Below, piece by piece: positions 51,236 to 58,836 of a stretch of 64,000 nt of DNA. Location of the stretch: positions 1-64,000 of the forward strand of contig NZ_QVEX01000014.1 in the NCBI RefSeq assembly GCF_003434055.1. The letters run 5' to 3'. The notes beneath the pieces are model-generated. The model ran no database searches and was not told the origin of the DNA. It saw only the letters and a program-made list of their open reading frames with translations. The position numbers and the translations under genes are program-made. Within the stretch, counting starts at the first letter, position 1, and every line of letters begins with the position of its first letter. Source of the stretch: Enterocloster aldenensis. Its GTDB lineage: Bacteria; Bacillota; Clostridia; Lachnospirales; Lachnospiraceae.

Positions 51236-52036
51236 CTACATCCAGGTTAAATCCAGCTTTTTCCTGGGCGCACTGCGCATATACGAAATAAGCGGATAGC
51301 CCATGGCAATGGCCATTACCATGGATTCATCCTCTGTTATCCCCAACATTTCCTTTAACTTACTGCTGTTATCCACAGCGTCCCCAAAAAAGCCGTTGAT
51401 ACAGGAGCCAATCCCCATGGTTTCAGCCATCAGCTGGATGTATGCAGACGCCAGCCCTCCGTCCTTTTTCACATTGAACCCTTTTTTCTTATTCCCGATT
51501 ACTAATATAAGGAGGGGCGCCCCATAGAACAGTATGTCATTGCCCTTCAGGCTCTCCTTATAAATCCTCCCGTAGGCAGGCGCATAAAATCCCGGTTTCT
51601 CTGCCAGGCCGCCCAGGACGCGGGCCGCCTCCCCGGTCACCTCATCCATATGTCCGCACACCGCTATGTAGCGCAGGGCCTGCCTGTTACCTCCCGTGCC
51701 CGCATATCTGGCCCCATCCAGTATGGCTTCAATCTCCTGCCTGGAGGGTATCTTCTGTCTGTAGGCGCGGATACTCCTGCGAAGCACCATCCTGTTTTTC
51801 ATTTCCTCCGGCGATGCCAGAGGGGTATCCGGCGTCATTTCCACGGACTCGCTGTTGTCATATCGGTCCGTGCACACAGCTTTCTGCGGGCAGACAGCCA
51901 TGCAGTGGGCGCAGGTCATACACCTCTTTTCTCCTTTAAATACCGCCTTTTCCTCCTCCATGACAATACATGCCATGGAACATACCTTAACGCATACACC
52001 GCATCCGGTGCACAGGTCCTTATTGATATGGATCAT
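51236..52036 (-). CDS. Ferredoxin-nitroreductase fusion protein
   Basis: 266 residues. An N-terminal 2[4Fe-4S] ferredoxin domain has two CxxCxxCxxxC sets (Cys9/12/15/19 and Cys39/42/45/49). A nitroreductase FMN domain follows (RRSIRAYRQKIPSRQEIEAILDGARYAGTGGNRQALRYI, YIQLMAETMGIGSCINGFFG). It would pass electrons between ferredoxin-type carriers and an FMN substrate site. Controlled by its own sigma-54 promoter, divergent from the dehydratase genes, it may use reduced ferredoxin made by the Etf complex or keep the radical dehydratase reduced. Confidence 0.88.
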   Translation of the reverse strand: MIHINKDLCTGCGVCVKVCSMACIVMEEEKAVFKGEKRCMTCAHCMAVCPQKAVCTDRYDNSESVEMTPDTPLASPEEMKNRMVLRRSIRAYRQKIPSRQEIEAILDGARYAGTGGNRQALRYIAVCGHMDEVTGEAARVLGGLAEKPGFYAPAYGRIYKESLKGNDILFYGAPLLILVIGNKKKGFNVKKDGGLASAYIQLMAETMGIGSCINGFFGDAVDNSSKLKEMLGITEDESMVMAIAMGYPLISYMRSAPRKKLDLTWM

Positions 52037-52089
52037 TTACCTGTCTCCTTTCCCATTGCCACTCAATTGTTCCGTATATTTTTTATACC

Positions 52090-52105
52090 CGCAAATCCCA
52101 CGCCA
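52090..52105 (-). promoter_or_regulatory. Sigma-54 promoter of the ferredoxin-nitroreductase gene
   Basis: The minus strand reads TGGCGTG-GGAT-TTGCG. The expected start site falls near 52078, inside another TGTATA-like palindrome (CGTATA-N5-TATACC, 52073-52089). Confidence 0.7.
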
Positions 52106-52134
52106 ACCTTATATCACACTGCGTCATGTTTTTT

Positions 52135-52151
52135 TGTATACTTTTTATACA
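52135..52151. promoter_or_regulatory. Shared enhancer palindrome TGTATA-N5-TATACA
   Basis: A perfect inverted repeat (TGTATA CTTTT TATACA) between two divergent sigma-54 promoters (52090 minus and 52224 plus). A further TATACA half-site lies at 52177. Together with 44145 it defines the putative activator site. Confidence 0.75.
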
Positions 52152-52223
52152 AGTTTTTAGATGACCATGCCCTTTTTATACAGTCCCATCCCCCAAATCC
52201 CCTGATTTCCGCTTCCTGATATC

Positions 52224-52239
52224 TGGCACAATTCTTGCT
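52224..52239 (+). promoter_or_regulatory. Sigma-54 promoter of the dehydratase operon
   Basis: TGGCACA-ATTC-TTGCT on the plus strand, about 90 bases before the first AbfD-like gene and about 75 bases past the enhancer palindrome. Confidence 0.82.
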
Positions 52240-52328
52240 CTTTAAATCATGGTGTAAGGGCCCAAGACCATGGCGCTCCATAAATGGCAAAAATTTAACA
52301 AGTAAAAAAATGAAGGAGGAATATAGGA

Positions 52329-53939
52329 ATGGGAATTGGAACTTATGAACAATACAAGGAACGGCTCCTCAAAATGAAACCCAATGTTTATTTAAATGGA
52401 AAATGTGTTGACCGCTCCAATGGGAAAGAAGGCGCTGAAAGGGATCTGGCTGACTGGATTAAAGGCGGGACCTATGTAATGAAACAGTGCTATGACGTTG
52501 CCAATAACCCCAGATATGAGGATGTATGTGTGACCACTTCCCATATTACAGGAGACAAAATCAACCGCTGCACCCATATCCACCACAGCATGGATGACCT
52601 GCTGAAGAAACAGCTGATGACACGCCTGATCTGCCAGCACGTGGGCGGATGTATGCAGCGCTGCATGGGCACGGACGCCATGAACGCACTGTTTTCCGTT
52701 ACCTATGACTGTGACCAGGCCTGCGGCACAGAGTACCACAAACGTCTGGTCAAATACATTGAATACTGCCAGAAGGATGATTTAATCTGCAACTGCGCGC
52801 AGACCGATGTAAAAGGTTCCCGCAACCCCAAATACAAACGCGCCCACATGCAGCCTGACCCGGATTCCTTTGTACACGTGATAGATACAGATGTGGACGG
52901 CGTGGGTGTGGACGGAAAACCATGTAAGGGCATCCTTGTCCGCGGCGCCAAGATCTGCAACTCCTGCGCTCCTTACGTGGATGAAATCATTGTTAACCCA
53001 ACCAAGTTCATGAGCCAGGATGACAGTGATTATGCGGTGGCCTTCGCGCTTCCGGCTGACTGGGACGGCATCAAGCTGATGGCCCTTCCCGGGCTGCACC
53101 ATAAGCGTACCCATCTGGACGCGCCCTATGCCAATATCGGGGATGTGGAAAGCCTGACCATATTCGATGACTGCTTCGTGCCCTATGACCGGGTATTCAT
53201 GTGCGGCCGCGACCATGAAGGTGTTGCCCGTTACGCTGGTTATCTGGCCCTGATGTTCGCACATTACCACCGCCATTCCTACACCGGATGTAAGACCGCT
53301 GTATCCGAGGTCATTGCATCCCAGGCAGCCCTGGTGGCCGATGTCAACGACATTGCCAGGGAATCCCATGTACGTGAAAAAATCTGCGATATCATCCAGA
53401 CAGCGGAGCTGGTATTCGCGGCAGGCGAGGCAGCCGCCCACCATGCAACCCAATTCCCATCCGGCCAATGGGTTCCGGATGAAGTGCTGACCAATGCGGG
53501 ACGCCGCCTGGCAGGACACAACATGTACCATGAATATGAGACCCTGGCAGACCTGACCGGCGGTGTCTGCGCATCCCTTCCAACGGAAGAAAGCTTCTTT
53601 GCGCCGGAAACAGCAGAACTGTGCAATAAGTATATACTCCGCAATCCCGCCTACAGCGCAGAGGATACGCACCGGGTCATGCGGATGATGGAAAACAAGC
53701 TGTGCGACTCCTACGAGGCTGCCCAGGCAGTGGCAGGCGTGCACGGCGGCGGTTCCCCACTGATGGAAACCATCACCCTTATGAGCCGTTATGACCTGGA
53801 AGAACTGAAGAAAATCGCAAAATACCTGGCCGGGCTTCCCGGATATGAGAAATGCCCGCGCTATGAGCGCAGCGCCCACACAGCAACCCCAAGGGCCATG
53901 CTTGCCAAATTCGATGCAGTAGCAGCTAAAAAACAATAA
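52329..53939 (+). CDS. AbfD-type [4Fe-4S]/FAD acyl-CoA dehydratase, copy 1
   Basis: 536 residues of the HpaB/4-hydroxybutyryl-CoA dehydratase family. The four cluster ligands known from clostridial AbfD (Cys99, Cys103, His292, Cys299) have clear counterparts: Cys108 and Cys112 in GGCMQRCMGTDAMNALF, and His314 and Cys321 in YHRHSYTGC. The active-site tyrosine (Tyr318) is also present. It is therefore a radical dehydratase rather than a monooxygenase. It is about 45 residues longer than AbfD (about 490), with an extra segment near residue 30-45 and more cysteines, so the substrate may differ. The start follows GAAGGAGG. Strongly expressed-looking codon use. Confidence 0.88.
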   Translation: MGIGTYEQYKERLLKMKPNVYLNGKCVDRSNGKEGAERDLADWIKGGTYVMKQCYDVANNPRYEDVCVTTSHITGDKINRCTHIHHSMDDLLKKQLMTRLICQHVGGCMQRCMGTDAMNALFSVTYDCDQACGTEYHKRLVKYIEYCQKDDLICNCAQTDVKGSRNPKYKRAHMQPDPDSFVHVIDTDVDGVGVDGKPCKGILVRGAKICNSCAPYVDEIIVNPTKFMSQDDSDYAVAFALPADWDGIKLMALPGLHHKRTHLDAPYANIGDVESLTIFDDCFVPYDRVFMCGRDHEGVARYAGYLALMFAHYHRHSYTGCKTAVSEVIASQAALVADVNDIARESHVREKICDIIQTAELVFAAGEAAAHHATQFPSGQWVPDEVLTNAGRRLAGHNMYHEYETLADLTGGVCASLPTEESFFAPETAELCNKYILRNPAYSAEDTHRVMRMMENKLCDSYEAAQAVAGVHGGGSPLMETITLMSRYDLEELKKIAKYLAGLPGYEKCPRYERSAHTATPRAMLAKFDAVAAKKQ

Positions 53940-53960
53940 AAATAAAGGAAGGTACGAACC

Positions 53961-55580
53961 ATGGCAATCGGTACATACGAGCAATATAAAGAACGTCTGT
54001 TAAAAATGAAACCCAACGTATACATGAATGGAAAATGCATGGACCGTTCCAACGGCAAGGAAGGCCCGGAAAGGGACCTGGCTGACTGGATGAAAGGCGG
54101 GACCTATGTAATGAAGCAGTGCTACGACACTGCCAATGACCCTGATTATGCAGATGTCTGTGTGACCACGTCCCATATTACCGGGGAACCCATCAACCGC
54201 TGCACCCATATCCATCACAGCCAGGAGGACCTGCTGAAAAAACAGCTGATGACCCGTTTAATCTGCCACCGGGTAGGCGGATGCATGCAGCGCTGCATGG
54301 GCACGGACGCCATGAACGCCCTGTTTTCCGTCACCTATGACTGTGACCAGGCCTGCGGTACAGAGTACCACAAACGGCTGTTGAACTACATTGAATACTG
54401 CCAGAAATATGACCTGGTCTGCAACTGTGCCCAGACAGACGTAAAAGGCTCCCGTAATCCCAAATACAAACGCGCCCACATGCAGCCCGACCCTGACTCC
54501 TTTGTCCATGTGGTTGAAACAGATGTGGACGGCATAGGTACAGACGGAAAGCCATGTAAGGGCATCATTGTCCGCGGCGCCAAGATCTGCAACTCCAATG
54601 CCCCTTATGTAGACGAAATCATTGTAAACCCCACCAAATTCATGGGACCGGATGACGCGGATTACGCGGTTGCATTTGCCCTTCCCGGAGACTGGGACGG
54701 TGTGAAGCTCATGGCCCTTCCAGGACTGCACCACAAACGCACCCATATCGAAGCACCCTTTGCAAACATCGGCGATGTAGAAAGCCTTACCATATTTGAC
54801 GACTGCTTCGTTCCCTATGACCGGGTATTCATGTGCGGCCGCGACCATGAAGGGGTTGCGCGCTACGCAGGTTACCTTGCCCTGATGTTCGCACACTACC
54901 ACCGTCATTCCTACACAGGATGCAAGACCGCTGTTTCCGAGGTAATCGCATCCCAGGCAGCCCTGGTGGCCGATGTAAATGACATTGCGCGTGAATCCCA
55001 TGTCCGGGAAAAAATCTGTGATATCATCCAGACAGCAGAGCTTGTCTTTGCAGCCGGGGAAGCGTCCGCCTATCACTCAACCAAGTTCCCCTCCGGGCAG
55101 CAGGTTCCGGATGAAGTGCTGACCAATGCCGGCCGCCGTCTGGCAGGACACAACATTTACCATGAATATGAGACCCTGGCCGACCTGACCGGAGGCGTAT
55201 GCGCATCCCTTCCAACCGAAGAAAGCTTCTACGCCCCTGAAACAGCAGACCTGTGCCACAAATACATCCTCCGCAACCCGGCCTACAGCCCGGAAGACAC
55301 CCACCGTGTCATGCGCATGATGGAAAATAAACTCTGCGACTCCTACGAAGCCGCCCAGGCAGTAGCAGGCGTGCACGGAGGCGGTTCCCCGCTCATGGAA
55401 ACCATCACCATGATGGGCCGCTATGACCTGGAAGAGCTTAAGAAAATCGCAAAATACCTGGCAGGCCTGAAAGGCTACGACGAATGCCCAAGGTACGAGC
55501 GCAGCGCCCACACAGCAACCCCAAGGGCCATGCTTGCCAAATTCGACGCAATGGCAGCCGCAAAAAAAGAAGCCAAATAA
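53961..55580 (+). CDS. AbfD-type [4Fe-4S]/FAD acyl-CoA dehydratase, copy 2
   Basis: 539 residues, a tandem paralogue of the preceding gene with the same numbering of Cys108, Cys112, His314, Tyr318 and Cys321. Long stretches are identical (for example MCGRDHEGVARYAGYLALMF and the following 60 residues). Differences cluster in the first 150 residues and near residue 213 (NSN for NSC). The gene begins 22 bases after the first copy. The two may form a hetero-oligomer or act on related substrates. No inactivating change is seen in either. Confidence 0.88.
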   Translation: MAIGTYEQYKERLLKMKPNVYMNGKCMDRSNGKEGPERDLADWMKGGTYVMKQCYDTANDPDYADVCVTTSHITGEPINRCTHIHHSQEDLLKKQLMTRLICHRVGGCMQRCMGTDAMNALFSVTYDCDQACGTEYHKRLLNYIEYCQKYDLVCNCAQTDVKGSRNPKYKRAHMQPDPDSFVHVVETDVDGIGTDGKPCKGIIVRGAKICNSNAPYVDEIIVNPTKFMGPDDADYAVAFALPGDWDGVKLMALPGLHHKRTHIEAPFANIGDVESLTIFDDCFVPYDRVFMCGRDHEGVARYAGYLALMFAHYHRHSYTGCKTAVSEVIASQAALVADVNDIARESHVREKICDIIQTAELVFAAGEASAYHSTKFPSGQQVPDEVLTNAGRRLAGHNIYHEYETLADLTGGVCASLPTEESFYAPETADLCHKYILRNPAYSPEDTHRVMRMMENKLCDSYEAAQAVAGVHGGGSPLMETITMMGRYDLEELKKIAKYLAGLKGYDECPRYERSAHTATPRAMLAKFDAMAAAKKEAK

Positions 55581-55590
55581 GAGGTAATCC

Positions 55591-55881
55591 ATGAGCGAAG
55601 AACTGAAAAAAGACATTGAAGCAGTCCTGAACCTCTTCGTCCGCCCCCAGTTATCCAGCCACGGGGGCGGGCTGGAGGTATTGGATTTAGACGAAAACGG
55701 GATTCTCTGGATTGAGATGCAGGGAGAATGCGCCGGCTGCCCCTCAGCCGACGAAACAGCCAAAAACCTGGTCCAAAAAGAACTTATCACCCGCATCTCT
55801 CAGATAAAAGGCGTAGAAATCGATTCCGGAATCAGCGATGAGATTCTTGCAGAAGCCATGAAGCTGTTTACACATGGGTGA
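55591..55881 (+). CDS. NifU-like Fe-S scaffold domain protein
   Basis: 96 residues equal to the C-terminal NifU domain, with CxxC Cys47/Cys50 in GECAGCPSADETAKN. It starts 11 bases after the second dehydratase gene. Such proteins hold and deliver [4Fe-4S] clusters, so here it probably matures the two cluster-dependent dehydratases. Replacement of the more usual general location by this operon is notable. Confidence 0.88.
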   Translation: MSEELKKDIEAVLNLFVRPQLSSHGGGLEVLDLDENGILWIEMQGECAGCPSADETAKNLVQKELITRISQIKGVEIDSGISDEILAEAMKLFTHG

Positions 55882-55922
55882 TTTAGGTGGGGTGGAATGG
55901 TGAAAGAATAGTGCATCCGTTC

Positions 55923-56154
55923 GTGAGTGGAATTGGGATGGGGGGTGTGGATACGGCTTCGGTGCTAGCTGCTCTAAGGCTGTGGCACCCGGCGCTGGAC
56001 AAGAGTCTGGCCGCCTAACTCGCGCCTAATCTTATCCGACAGTTTTGTTACTGGGCTCAGACAAAGGCGCCAGCCTCTTAGCGCCGATTGCCACAGCCTA
56101 AGACCAGCACGCACCTGCAGATGCATCCACACCCCCCATCCCAATTCCACTCAC
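55923..56154. repeat. Large palindrome with perfect 30-bp ends
   Basis: GTGAGTGGAATTGGGATGGG (first 20 of 30 bases) at 55923-55952 is repeated perfectly inverted at 56125-56154. Inside, TAAGGCTGTGGCA/TGCCACAGCCTA and AAGAGTCTGGC/GCCAGCCTCTT pair again, so the whole 232 bases can fold into one long hairpin. No ORF is visible. It could be a convergent-end terminator, a MITE-like element or a structured RNA. Confidence 0.75.
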
Positions 56155-56196
56155 CCGCTACGTATTCTCTTTTCCACACCACATAAATTAGGTTCT

Positions 56197-56317
56197 GGCA
56201 GCATAAAAGACGGGGGTGGACGAATGCATCAAAGCATGAGTCCAAGGTGCTATTCACGTAGAAAGTCCTTCAGGATTTCTACGTGAATAGTACCGATCCC
56301 CCGTCTTTTATGCTGTC
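56197..56317. repeat. Second nested palindrome
   Basis: Outer arms GGCAGCATAAAAGACGGGGG and CCCCCGTCTTTTATGCTGTC enclose an inner hairpin (56246-56294) with the near-perfect arm CTATTCACGTAGAAA. No ORF. The rest of 55882-56410 holds nothing else recognisable. It lies between the convergent NifU-like and ppk genes. Confidence 0.75.
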
Positions 56318-56410
56318 AGGGCCTTAGAAGCTGCCGCCTCCGGAACTGGGCGTCCGGCCTGTCCCCCTCCGCGGGCGTAACCCCCAAAATCCACCTCACC
56401 CCTAAACCAT

Positions 56411-58834
56411 TCATTCCCCCCCGCCGCTCTCAATCGGCGTAAACACCCTGGCCCTGGATAAGTCATCCACCCGGAACTCCTTTGCCATCATGACGGCCTC
56501 CCGGCAGAACTGTTCCTGGGAGTTTACCAGGACCTTGCCCCGTTTGTCTTCTTTCTCATAGGTGCCGTCCGGCTGGAGGATATGGGCTTTTACATTGTCC
56601 TCCAGTTCAACCTTCAGGATACGTATGACCTGTTCCTTTAATTTCTGGTTTTCTACCGGGAACATGATTTCCACACGGCGGTCCAGGTTACGGGGCATCC
56701 AGTCCGCGCTGCCCATGTAGACCTCGGGACTTGCGTCATTAAGGAAGTAGAAAATCCGGCTGTGCTCCAGGAAATTGCCCACAATGGAACGGACCGATAT
56801 ATTCTCGCTTAAACCGGGAACACCTGCTTTCAGGCAGCAGATGCCGCGGATTATCATTTCTATCTTGACGCCTGCACAGGATGCTTCGTACAGGGCGGTT
56901 ATGATTTCCTTGTCGCACAGGGAGTTCATCTTGGCCATGATGTGGGCTGGCTTGCCGTTCCTGGCATGCTCTGCTTCCCTGCGGATCATGCGCAGGAACC
57001 TTCCCCGAAGCCAAAGGGGGGCTACGGAAAGCTTATTCCATGCAAGGGGCTCTGAATATCCGGACAGCATATTAAATACAGCAGTCGCATCCTCTCCTAT
57101 CTGAGGGTCGCAGGTAAGGATTCCGCAGTCCGTATAGAGCTTTGCGGTTGAATCATTATAATTGCCGGTCCCGAGATGGACGTACCGCCTTATTCCGTCC
57201 TCTTCCATGCGTACCACAAGGGTAATCTTGCTGTGGGTCTTAAGCCCCACCAGGCCATAGATGACATGGCAGCCGGCTTTCTCAAGCATCTTAGCCCAGT
57301 TGATGTTATTTTCCTCATCAAACCTTGCCTTCAGTTCCACCAGTACGGATACCTGTTTGCCGTTGTCAGCTGCCTCAGCCAGCGCTGCAATGATTGGGGA
57401 ATTGCCGCTGACACGGTAAAGGGTCTGTTTGATTGCCAGCACCTCCGGGTCCCTGGCCGCACTGCGCACAAAGTTTACCACCGGGTCAAAGCTCTGGTAT
57501 GGGTGGTGGAGCAGGATATCCCCTTTCCGGATGTTGGTGAATATATCATCTTCATTCATCAGGGCCGGTACGGGCTGGGGAACGTATCTGGATGTCTTAA
57601 ACAAATCAAAACCTTCCAGTCCATACATTTTCATAAGGAAGGTCAGATCCAGCGGACCATTGATTCCGAATATATCCTGGCTGTTGATGGATAGCTCCTT
57701 CCTAAGGATTTTTAACAGCCTTTTGTCAACATTGTCCTCAATCTCCAGGCGGATGGCCTCGCCCCACTGGCGTTTCTTAAGCTGCTTCTGGATTTCCTCC
57801 AGAAGGTCCACCGCCTCTTCCTCGTCAATGGTCAGATCCGCATTCCTCATGATACGGAACGGGTGGGAAACCACGATATCATAGTTCAGGAACAGGGATG
57901 GCATGTTCCGCTCAATTATCTCTTCCAGAAGAATGACCACGCGCTGTTCCACGCCATCTTCCACCACTTCCCTTGGAAGTTCCACTATCCTTGGAATGAC
58001 GGACGGCACCTGCACCATGGCAAACTCCAGCTCGTCATCTGTCCCGTCCGTTTTTTTCTTTCTCAGAAGCGCGGCAATGTTCAGCGTCTTATTTCGGATT
58101 AAGGGAAATGGCCTGGAAGAGTCAAATGCCATGGGCGTCAGCACGGGATAAACATTTTTCTTAAAATATTCATCTGCAAATGCAGCTTCCTTTTCCGTCA
58201 GGTCCTCATGTTCTATGATGACCCTGAGCCCGTTTGCCTTAAGGGCGGGCAGGAGGGACCGGTTATAGGTGGAATACTGCATTTCTACCAGCTGATGTGT
58301 CTTCTCACTTATTTTATCCAGCTGCTCCTGGGGCGTCAGTCCTGCAATGTCGGGCTTGGTGTATTTTGCATGCACCATGTCCTTTAAGGAGGCAACGCGC
58401 ACCATGTAAAATTCATCCAGGTTTGAGGCCGTGATGCTTAAGAATTTGAGGCGTTCAAAAAGAGGAAGGCTTTTGTCCCTTGCCTCGCTCAGCACCCGGT
58501 AGTTAAATTCAAGCCAGCTCAGTTCACGGTTAACATAATTATTAGGGTCAGCCGCAAAATCCACGGTAGGTTCTGCAGGCTTTTCATTTACAGTCTTCAC
58601 AGTCTTTGCTTTTTCAATCCTCAGCGCCTCCGTCTTTGGATTCTCCACCTTAAGCTTTACGGCCTTTGTGCCTTCTGCCTTTGAAGCTTCTGCCTTAACC
58701 TTCTCTGCCTTTAAAACTTCTGCCTTTGCCTTAGAGGTTTCGGCCTTGGCCTTCACAGCCTGCTTGGACACCTCTTTGGCTGTCTCTTTTACAGTCTGTT
58801 TTGCAGACTGCTGCTTTCCAACCGGATCTGCCAT
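56411..58834 (-). CDS. ppk1: Polyphosphate kinase 1
   Basis: 807 residues; the enzyme reversibly polymerises ATP gamma-phosphate into polyphosphate. The core from about residue 95 is normal: NYVNRELSWLEFNYRVL, the HHPYQSFDPVVNFV region, KQTLYRVSGNSPI, VELKARFDEENNINWAKMLEKAG, VHLGTGNYND and SADWMPRNLDRRVE. The first 95 residues are an unusual Lys/Ala/Glu-rich extension (KAEVLKAEKVKAEASKAE) that looks disordered or coiled. The gene lies two bases after ppx, so the synthesis and degradation enzymes are cotranscribed. Confidence 0.94.
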   Translation of the reverse strand: MADPVGKQQSAKQTVKETAKEVSKQAVKAKAETSKAKAEVLKAEKVKAEASKAEGTKAVKLKVENPKTEALRIEKAKTVKTVNEKPAEPTVDFAADPNNYVNRELSWLEFNYRVLSEARDKSLPLFERLKFLSITASNLDEFYMVRVASLKDMVHAKYTKPDIAGLTPQEQLDKISEKTHQLVEMQYSTYNRSLLPALKANGLRVIIEHEDLTEKEAAFADEYFKKNVYPVLTPMAFDSSRPFPLIRNKTLNIAALLRKKKTDGTDDELEFAMVQVPSVIPRIVELPREVVEDGVEQRVVILLEEIIERNMPSLFLNYDIVVSHPFRIMRNADLTIDEEEAVDLLEEIQKQLKKRQWGEAIRLEIEDNVDKRLLKILRKELSINSQDIFGINGPLDLTFLMKMYGLEGFDLFKTSRYVPQPVPALMNEDDIFTNIRKGDILLHHPYQSFDPVVNFVRSAARDPEVLAIKQTLYRVSGNSPIIAALAEAADNGKQVSVLVELKARFDEENNINWAKMLEKAGCHVIYGLVGLKTHSKITLVVRMEEDGIRRYVHLGTGNYNDSTAKLYTDCGILTCDPQIGEDATAVFNMLSGYSEPLAWNKLSVAPLWLRGRFLRMIRREAEHARNGKPAHIMAKMNSLCDKEIITALYEASCAGVKIEMIIRGICCLKAGVPGLSENISVRSIVGNFLEHSRIFYFLNDASPEVYMGSADWMPRNLDRRVEIMFPVENQKLKEQVIRILKVELEDNVKAHILQPDGTYEKEDKRGKVLVNSQEQFCREAVMMAKEFRVDDLSRARVFTPIESGGGE

Positions 58835-58836
58835 GA

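Noticed and set aside
52782..53984. 400-residue open frame antisense to the first dehydratase gene
   Set aside because: It is the shadow of a strongly biased coding frame. It has no ribosome-binding site or family resemblance, and a matching shadow occurs opposite the second copy.
52329..55580. 4-hydroxyphenylacetate 3-monooxygenase
   Set aside because: The fold family is the same, but all four [4Fe-4S] ligands of AbfD are conserved, which monooxygenases lack, and the gene context is anaerobic CoA metabolism.
37842..55881. Bile-acid 7-dehydroxylation (bai) operon
   Set aside because: BaiCD-like, SDR and ligase-like genes are present, but BaiE, BaiF/K-type CoA-transferase and BaiG transporter are not. 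The CoA-transferase is Pct-type and the dehydratases are AbfD-type.
55923..56317. CRISPR array
   Set aside because: The repeats are single inverted pairs, not regularly spaced direct repeats, and no cas gene is in the window.
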